NCBI GenBank assembly: GCA_045106935.1
Contig: JBGCFN010000053.1
Coordinates: forward strand, 1 to 27,076
From: UBA1858 sp045106935
GTDB lineage: Bacteria > Pseudomonadota > Gammaproteobacteria > UBA4575
Direction of reading: 5' to 3'
Length of the DNA stretch: 27,076 nucleotides
Part shown: positions 23,120 through 27,076 of the stretch, in pieces
How the letters are laid out: each line of letters opens with the position of its first letter
Position numbering within the stretch: the first letter of the stretch is position 1
Notes under the pieces: generated by a model
What the model was told of the DNA's origin: nothing
Database searches by the model: none
The model's input: only the letters and a program-made list of their open reading frames with translations
Program-made: the position numbers and the translations under genes

Positions 23120-23375
23120 TCATAAAGCACAGGTTATGCGACCAATACATAGGATGTATTTTCGCAGTGCACGTCTCGGCAGGATGCCAGACCCAGAGCC
23201 AGTACAGGATGTACTCACCGGGTTAGACATAGAAGCTGAAAGATAAGTCTCAAGCTCAGGGAGGGCTAACTTTGCTAAGGATGGCAAATGACGCGCAAGG
23301 ACTTGGGATTTCACGGATGATCTTTTGTTTCAGGATGAAATCTGTCAAGACACGGATGTCTTGTGGCAGATCCTA
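23120..23375 (+). ncRNA. CsrB/RsmZ-type regulatory RNA (CsrA-sequestering), predicted
   Basis: This region codes for no protein but has ten GGA motifs on the plus strand in about 205 bases, seven of them as GGATG (at 23152, 23182, 23207, 23279, 23315, 23333 and 23354). Most lie in the loop of a short hairpin: AATACA-tagga-TGTATT (23144-23160), GGC-aggat-GCC (23178-23188), AGTAC-aggat-GTACT (23201-23215), AGCTC-aggga-GGGCT (23253-23267), TTTGCT-aaggat-GGCAAA (23271-23288), TTTC-aggat-GAAA (23328-23340) and CAAGAC-acggat-GTCTTG (23346-23363). Loop-exposed A(C)GGAT is the CsrA/RsmA binding signature, and CAGGATG is the repeat of E. coli CsrB. Such RNAs titrate CsrA and so control carbon use, motility, biofilm and pili. 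The 5' end is set by a candidate promoter; no canonical terminator is visible, so the 3' end is approximate. Confidence 0.8.
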
Positions 23376-23456
23376 AAATTCCCTTACTATTGTAGTAAAA
23401 CCCCTACGCTAGTCACTCTTCGACAAAATAATACTCGTATTCATAAGCGTACGCGG

Positions 23457-23462
23457 TACAAT
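23457..23462 (+). promoter_or_regulatory. Candidate -10 element of glyQ
   Basis: TACAAT lies 32 bases before the GTG start of glyQ, in the context GCGGTACAATCCCCGC. The -35 region is weak. The 120 bases between the RNA gene and glyQ show nothing else clear; a small stem TTACTA/TAGTAA (23385-23399) has no T-run. Confidence 0.45.
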
Positions 23463-23494
23463 CCCCGCCTCTCAAGATATGAACACGTGAGCCA

Positions 23495-24376
23495 GTGAAC
23501 CGCCCAGTCAATTTCCAACATCTCATTTTAACGCTGCAACAATATTGGGCTGACCAAGGATGTTGTTTGCTGCAACCATTTGATAAGGAAATGGGTGCAG
23601 GTACGTTTCACCCTGGCACATTTCTTCGCTCAATTGGACCTGAGCCATGGAAAGCGGCTTATGCACAGCCCTGTCGAAGACCTACCGATGGCCGTTATGG
23701 TGATAACCCAAATCGCCTACAACATTACTATCAATTTCAGGTAGTACTGAAACCCTCACCAGATAATATTCAAGAATTATATCTGCAATCATTAAAGCAA
23801 TTAGGCATAGACCCTTTAGAACATGATATTCGTTTTGTCGAAGACAACTGGGAGTCACCCACACTTGGCGCTTGGGGTCTTGGCTGGGAAGTTTGGCTAA
23901 ATGGAATGGAGGTTTCTCAGTTCACTTATTTCCAGCAAGTAGGTGGTATTAACTGTCAACCAGTGACGGGCGAGATTACCTACGGCCTTGAACGCTTAGC
24001 TATGTACCTTCAAGTTAAGGACGATATCTATCAATTAGATTGGAATGATGAAGTAAGTTACGGAGATATTTTCCATCAAAATGAAGTTGAACAATCAACT
24101 TATAATTTCGAGCATGCTAATACAACGCATCTGTTTTCTGAATTTGATGCCAGCGAAACTGAATGTAATCGATTAATTGAGAGTTCCCTATCCTTGCCTG
24201 CTTATGAGCAGGTATTAAAAGCTTCACATGTATTTAATTTACTCGATGCACGCCAAGTTATTTCTGTCACAGAAAGACAGCAATATATATTGCGCATTCG
24301 CACACTAGCAAGATTGGTGGCGACGACTTATCTAGAATCACGGGAAAATATGAATTTCCCTTTGCTCAACAAGTAA
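23495..24376 (+). CDS. glyQ: Glycyl-tRNA synthetase alpha subunit
   Basis: This 293-residue subunit of the bacterial alpha2-beta2 GlyRS carries the class II catalytic core: LILTLQQYWADQGCCLLQPFD, GAGTFHPGTFLRSIGPEPWKAAY, RRPTDGRYGDNPNRLQHYYQFQVV, KPSPDNIQELYLQSL and GGINCQPVTGEITYGLERLAMYLQ. It charges tRNA-Gly together with GlyS. The start is GTG 23495: TGA lies in frame at 23480-23482 and no other start codon is nearer; the upstream GTGAG is only a weak ribosome binding site. glyS follows after nine bases, so the two subunits are co-translated. Confidence 0.96.
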   Translation: MNRPVNFQHLILTLQQYWADQGCCLLQPFDKEMGAGTFHPGTFLRSIGPEPWKAAYAQPCRRPTDGRYGDNPNRLQHYYQFQVVLKPSPDNIQELYLQSLKQLGIDPLEHDIRFVEDNWESPTLGAWGLGWEVWLNGMEVSQFTYFQQVGGINCQPVTGEITYGLERLAMYLQVKDDIYQLDWNDEVSYGDIFHQNEVEQSTYNFEHANTTHLFSEFDASETECNRLIESSLSLPAYEQVLKASHVFNLLDARQVISVTERQQYILRIRTLARLVATTYLESRENMNFPLLNK

Positions 24377-24385
24377 CGCCATATA

Positions 24386-26455
24386 ATGAGCACAAATACA
24401 TTACTAATTGAAATAGGCACAGAAGAGCTTCCGCCTGGTGCAGCAAAAAACTTAAGCGAGACACTTGCGAGTTACATCTCATCACAGTTGTCTGAAGCAG
24501 GATTTACTCTTGGTGAAGTAAAACCTTACGTCACCCCTCGTCGATTAGCCTTAACTATTTCAAATACAAGCTCTCAACAACCAGAACAAAATATAGAGCG
24601 CAAAGGACCTGCTATTAAAGCCGCATATGATAAAGATGGCGAACCAACAAAAGCGGCGTTAGGTTTCGCAAAGTCTTGTGGTGTCGACATGAAAGATTTA
24701 GACACACTTGAAACAGTCAAAGGGGCATGGCTTTATTTCAAATCACTTGTTGAAGGAAAATCTATTCATCAAGTATTACCCGAGATTATTCAACAGGGGT
24801 TAAACAAGCTACCGATTCCTAAACCTATGCGTTGGGGAGATAACGATACGGAATTTGTACGCCCTATTCACTGGGTGACTGTCATGTTTGGTAGCGATGT
24901 ACTGAACTGCACCATCAAGGGTATTGATGTAGCTAATACGAGTTATGGTCACCGCTTCCATGCCCCTGATGTGATCCATCTTGCGCATGCTGATGATTAT
25001 GAGTCTTCATTACTAGAATCAAATGTGATTGCAGATTTCTCTGTTCGCCAAAACAAAATTCGCGCTTTGCTTGAAGAATGCGCTAATAAACATAACGCTA
25101 ACTTGATCTATAGTGATGATTTATTAGAAGAGGTAACCAATTTAGTTGAGTGGCCAACAATTATTACCGGCGAATTTTCTGAGGCATTTCTAGATATTCC
25201 TCAAGAAGCCCTTGTTGTCACTATGCAAGATGCTCAACGTTACTTCCCTATGTTTTCAAAAAATAGCGGTAAATTATTACCCCTGTTCATCACTATTGCT
25301 AACATTGAAAGTACTAACCCCGATACGATTAAACGCGGTAATGAACGTGTCATCAAACCCCGCTTTGATGATGCTGATTTTTTCTGGAACAGAGACAAAC
25401 AGCAAACTCTTGAAAAAAGAACTGGTGAACTGCAAGGGATACTATTTGAAAAACAATTAGGTTCCCTGAAAGAAAAAACACTGCGTATTTCAGGCTTATG
25501 CAAAACACTATGCAAACAACTTAATGTAGACAATACGCACGCCACACGTGCAGCACTATTATGCAAAGCTGATTTAGTCAGCCACATGGTTAATGAGTTC
25601 CCTAAGCTACAAGGGATAATGGGCCGTTATTATGCACACCATGATAAAGAAGCAAATGAAGTTGCGACGGCAATTGAAGAACATTATCAACCTCTACAGT
25701 CAGGCGGGAGATTACCTTCCAGTCTCGACGGCAAAATTGTTGCTCTATGTGATCGTATAGATACTTTGGTTGGTATATTTGCTACTGGGAAAAAACCTAG
25801 CGGTGTTAAAGACCCCTATGCCTTGCGTCGCGCTGCATTAGGTGTTGTTCGTATTTCTATTGATGGCAAAGTCGACTATGACTTATTTAGATTACTAGAA
25901 GACTCTGCCAAGTCTTTGGAAAACAAGATCGACACATCACAAAGTACCGATGAAGTCTTTGAGTTTATATTAGAAAGATTACGCGGCTACTTTATAGATC
26001 AAGGCGTCAAGCCCGACACCTTCGAATCCGTTCGTAGTATTAAGCCCACTCGCTTATTAGATTTTAATGCGCGCATTCAAGCGGTTCAAAAGTTTCGTTC
26101 ATTACCCGAAGCAGAAAGCCTAGCCGCGGCCAATAAACGCATAGGCAATATTCTCAAAAAAGCAGAGAAATTGAATAGTAAAATTGACCCTGGTTTATTT
26201 ACTGAGGCTGCTGAAAAAGCGTTGCACACACAACTAATTAGTTTAGAAGAGATTGTTTCCCCTAAATTCAAATCTCGTTCCTACTCAGAAGCATTAGCTG
26301 ACCTCGCGCAGTTACGCTCAAGTATTGATACATTTTTTGACGATGTGATGGTGATGGATGACGATGAAAAAATCCGCCACAACAGAATTGCTTTACTCGC
26401 CCAAGTAAACCGATTGTTCTCAACGGTTGCTGACATCTCTTTACTTCAGAGTTAA
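24386..26455 (+). CDS. glyS: Glycyl-tRNA synthetase beta subunit
   Basis: This 689-residue beta subunit starts with the typical TLLIEIGTEELPPGAAKNL and has KPYVTPRRLALTI, KGPAIKAAYD, PIPKPMRWGD, EFVRPIHWV, the HD-like region KADLVSHMVNEFPKLQGIMGRYYA, CDRIDTLVGIF, KKPSGVKDPYALRRAALG, and a C-terminal DALR-like anticodon-binding domain (about 570-689) ending FDDVMVMDDDEKIRHNRIALL. It binds tRNA-Gly for the alpha subunit. Length and order match the family. gmhB follows after 19 bases on the same strand, the usual gammaproteobacterial arrangement. Confidence 0.96.
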   Translation: MSTNTLLIEIGTEELPPGAAKNLSETLASYISSQLSEAGFTLGEVKPYVTPRRLALTISNTSSQQPEQNIERKGPAIKAAYDKDGEPTKAALGFAKSCGVDMKDLDTLETVKGAWLYFKSLVEGKSIHQVLPEIIQQGLNKLPIPKPMRWGDNDTEFVRPIHWVTVMFGSDVLNCTIKGIDVANTSYGHRFHAPDVIHLAHADDYESSLLESNVIADFSVRQNKIRALLEECANKHNANLIYSDDLLEEVTNLVEWPTIITGEFSEAFLDIPQEALVVTMQDAQRYFPMFSKNSGKLLPLFITIANIESTNPDTIKRGNERVIKPRFDDADFFWNRDKQQTLEKRTGELQGILFEKQLGSLKEKTLRISGLCKTLCKQLNVDNTHATRAALLCKADLVSHMVNEFPKLQGIMGRYYAHHDKEANEVATAIEEHYQPLQSGGRLPSSLDGKIVALCDRIDTLVGIFATGKKPSGVKDPYALRRAALGVVRISIDGKVDYDLFRLLEDSAKSLENKIDTSQSTDEVFEFILERLRGYFIDQGVKPDTFESVRSIKPTRLLDFNARIQAVQKFRSLPEAESLAAANKRIGNILKKAEKLNSKIDPGLFTEAAEKALHTQLISLEEIVSPKFKSRSYSEALADLAQLRSSIDTFFDDVMVMDDDEKIRHNRIALLAQVNRLFSTVADISLLQS

Positions 26456-26474
26456 CCACACTCTGCCTGTCTTT

Positions 26475-27014
26475 ATGGAAGCTGTAATTCTTGATCGCGA
26501 TGGTGTTATTAATCACGACAGTCCTGATTATATAAAATCTGCGGACGAGTGGCATGCCATTGAGGGTAGCTTGGAGGCCATTGCACGTCTGACAAAAGCG
26601 GGCATTAAAGTATTTATTGCCAGCAACCAATCTGGCCTTGCTTATGGTTTATTCGATTACAATACACTTTACGCCATGCATAAAAAACTTCTCCATGAAG
26701 CGGAAAGTTTGGGTGGCTGTGTGAATGGATTTTTCTTTTGTCCTTTTTTAACTGGACCGTGCCGCAAACCTAATCCAGGTTTATTGGTCGATATTGCCAA
26801 CCGCGCACATATCAACTTAGAGACAACACCCTTTATTGGCGATGCAATGCGTGATTTAGAAGCCGCTATTGCAGTGGATGCTATTCCAGTCCTGGTTAAA
26901 ACAGGCAAAGGCACCTCGACATTTAATAGTGGTGAAGTGCCATCGCATGTCCAGGTTTATGCAGATTTATATGCAGCAGTTGACTCTCTTTTAAAACAAC
27001 ATACCGTTAGCTAA
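26475..27014 (+). CDS. gmhB: D-glycero-D-manno-heptose-1,7-bisphosphate 7-phosphatase GmhB
   Basis: From ATG 26475 (179 residues) this is a HAD phosphatase with VILDRDGVIN (D7 nucleophile, D9 acid/base), FIASNQSGLAYG, CRKPNPGLL and FIGDAMRDLEAA. It removes the 7-phosphate of heptose bisphosphate on the way to ADP-heptose for lipopolysaccharide core. The longer frame from 26427 lies within glyS and is rejected; no ribosome binding site is visible. The zinc loop is unusual: the family has C-x-H ... C-x-C, but here it reads CPFLTGPC (C89-C96), so His is Phe, one Cys is gone and the loop is about three residues shorter than in close relatives. The family assignment is still firm; zinc binding is doubtful. 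Confidence 0.9.
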   Translation: MEAVILDRDGVINHDSPDYIKSADEWHAIEGSLEAIARLTKAGIKVFIASNQSGLAYGLFDYNTLYAMHKKLLHEAESLGGCVNGFFFCPFLTGPCRKPNPGLLVDIANRAHINLETTPFIGDAMRDLEAAIAVDAIPVLVKTGKGTSTFNSGEVPSHVQVYADLYAAVDSLLKQHTVS

Positions 27015-27076
27015 TGCGTTTTATTCGTTCATCCCTATTTTTAATTTGCATGGCAGTCACTACCTGCCTATGGGTG
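27014..27076 (+). CDS. N-terminus of a membrane protein, probably PlsC (truncated by window)
   Basis: The ATG overlaps the gmhB stop by one base (TAATG) and 21 codons are visible, encoding MRFIRSSLFLICMAVTTCLW and one more residue. This basic then hydrophobic start would suit 1-acyl-sn-glycerol-3-phosphate acyltransferase, which follows gmhB in Pseudomonas and relatives. The product is inferred from gene order only. Confidence 0.5.
   Translation, partial: MRFIRSSLFLICMAVTTCLWV

Noticed and set aside
22860..23120. GacA/UvrY box of the standard form upstream of the CsrB-like RNA
   Set aside because: I looked for TGTAAG-N6-CTTACA and close variants and did not find a convincing match.
23120..23314. 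A 64-codon minus-strand frame over the GGATG region
   Set aside because: It has no ribosome binding site, odd composition, and coincides with structured repeats on the other strand. The RNA explanation fits better.
23144..23363. CRISPR array or extragenic repeat cluster
   Set aside because: The repeated units share only the GGATG loop; stems and spacings differ, which is unlike CRISPR or REP elements.
26268..26630. A 120-codon minus-strand frame at the glyS/gmhB junction
   Set aside because: It lies opposite two well-conserved genes and has no recognisable content.

Overview
The window is a compact, mostly chromosomal-looking stretch of an AT-rich gammaproteobacterium. The gene order supports this: minor type IV pilin genes ending in pilY1, envC-ctpA-yibQ beside rhodanese-grxC-secB-gpsA, glnA-(DUF4124)-ntrB-ntrC, and glyQ-glyS-gmhB-plsC are all arranged much as in Pseudomonas and related marine lineages. 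I see no transposase, integrase, phage gene, CRISPR array, tRNA or rRNA. The species cannot be named from the sequence.

Layout. 1-5476 (minus) is the minor pilin operon fimT-pilV-pilW-pilX-pilY1; pilY1 runs off the left edge. 5742-9186 (minus) holds envC, ctpA and yibQ, for cell separation and envelope proteolysis. Divergent from it, 9267-11901 (plus) encodes an ArsR-type regulator, a membrane-anchored rhodanese, glutaredoxin 3, SecB and GpsA. trmL (minus) is wedged between gpsA and a class 1B-type pyrD with overlapping codons at both ends. 13394-14380 (minus) is an unknown lipoprotein gene that appears to be cut by one in-frame stop. 14529-17371 is a zinc-scavenging locus: a MerC-like membrane protein and a ZnuD-like TonB receptor, convergent, each preceded by a Zur-type palindrome. 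17888-22625 (minus) is the nitrogen locus ntrC, ntrB, a DUF4124 protein and glnA, with a strong terminator, a sigma-54 promoter and NtrC boxes. 22626-23494 has no protein gene but holds the glnA control region and what looks like a CsrB/RsmZ-type regulatory RNA. 23495-27076 (plus) is glyQ, glyS, gmhB and the first codons of a probable plsC.

Most interesting points: (1) an unannotated RNA at about 23120-23375 with seven GGATG motifs, most presented in small hairpin loops, the signature of RNAs that sequester CsrA/RsmA; (2) the paired Zur boxes linking a MerC-family protein to a ZnuD-type receptor; (3) an ArsR regulator with exactly two cysteines 66 residues apart, as in the persulfide sensors SqrR/BigR, sitting in front of rhodanese and glutaredoxin genes; (4) the lipoprotein gene split by a stop codon; (5) an NtrC box in front of ntrB that suggests autoregulation.
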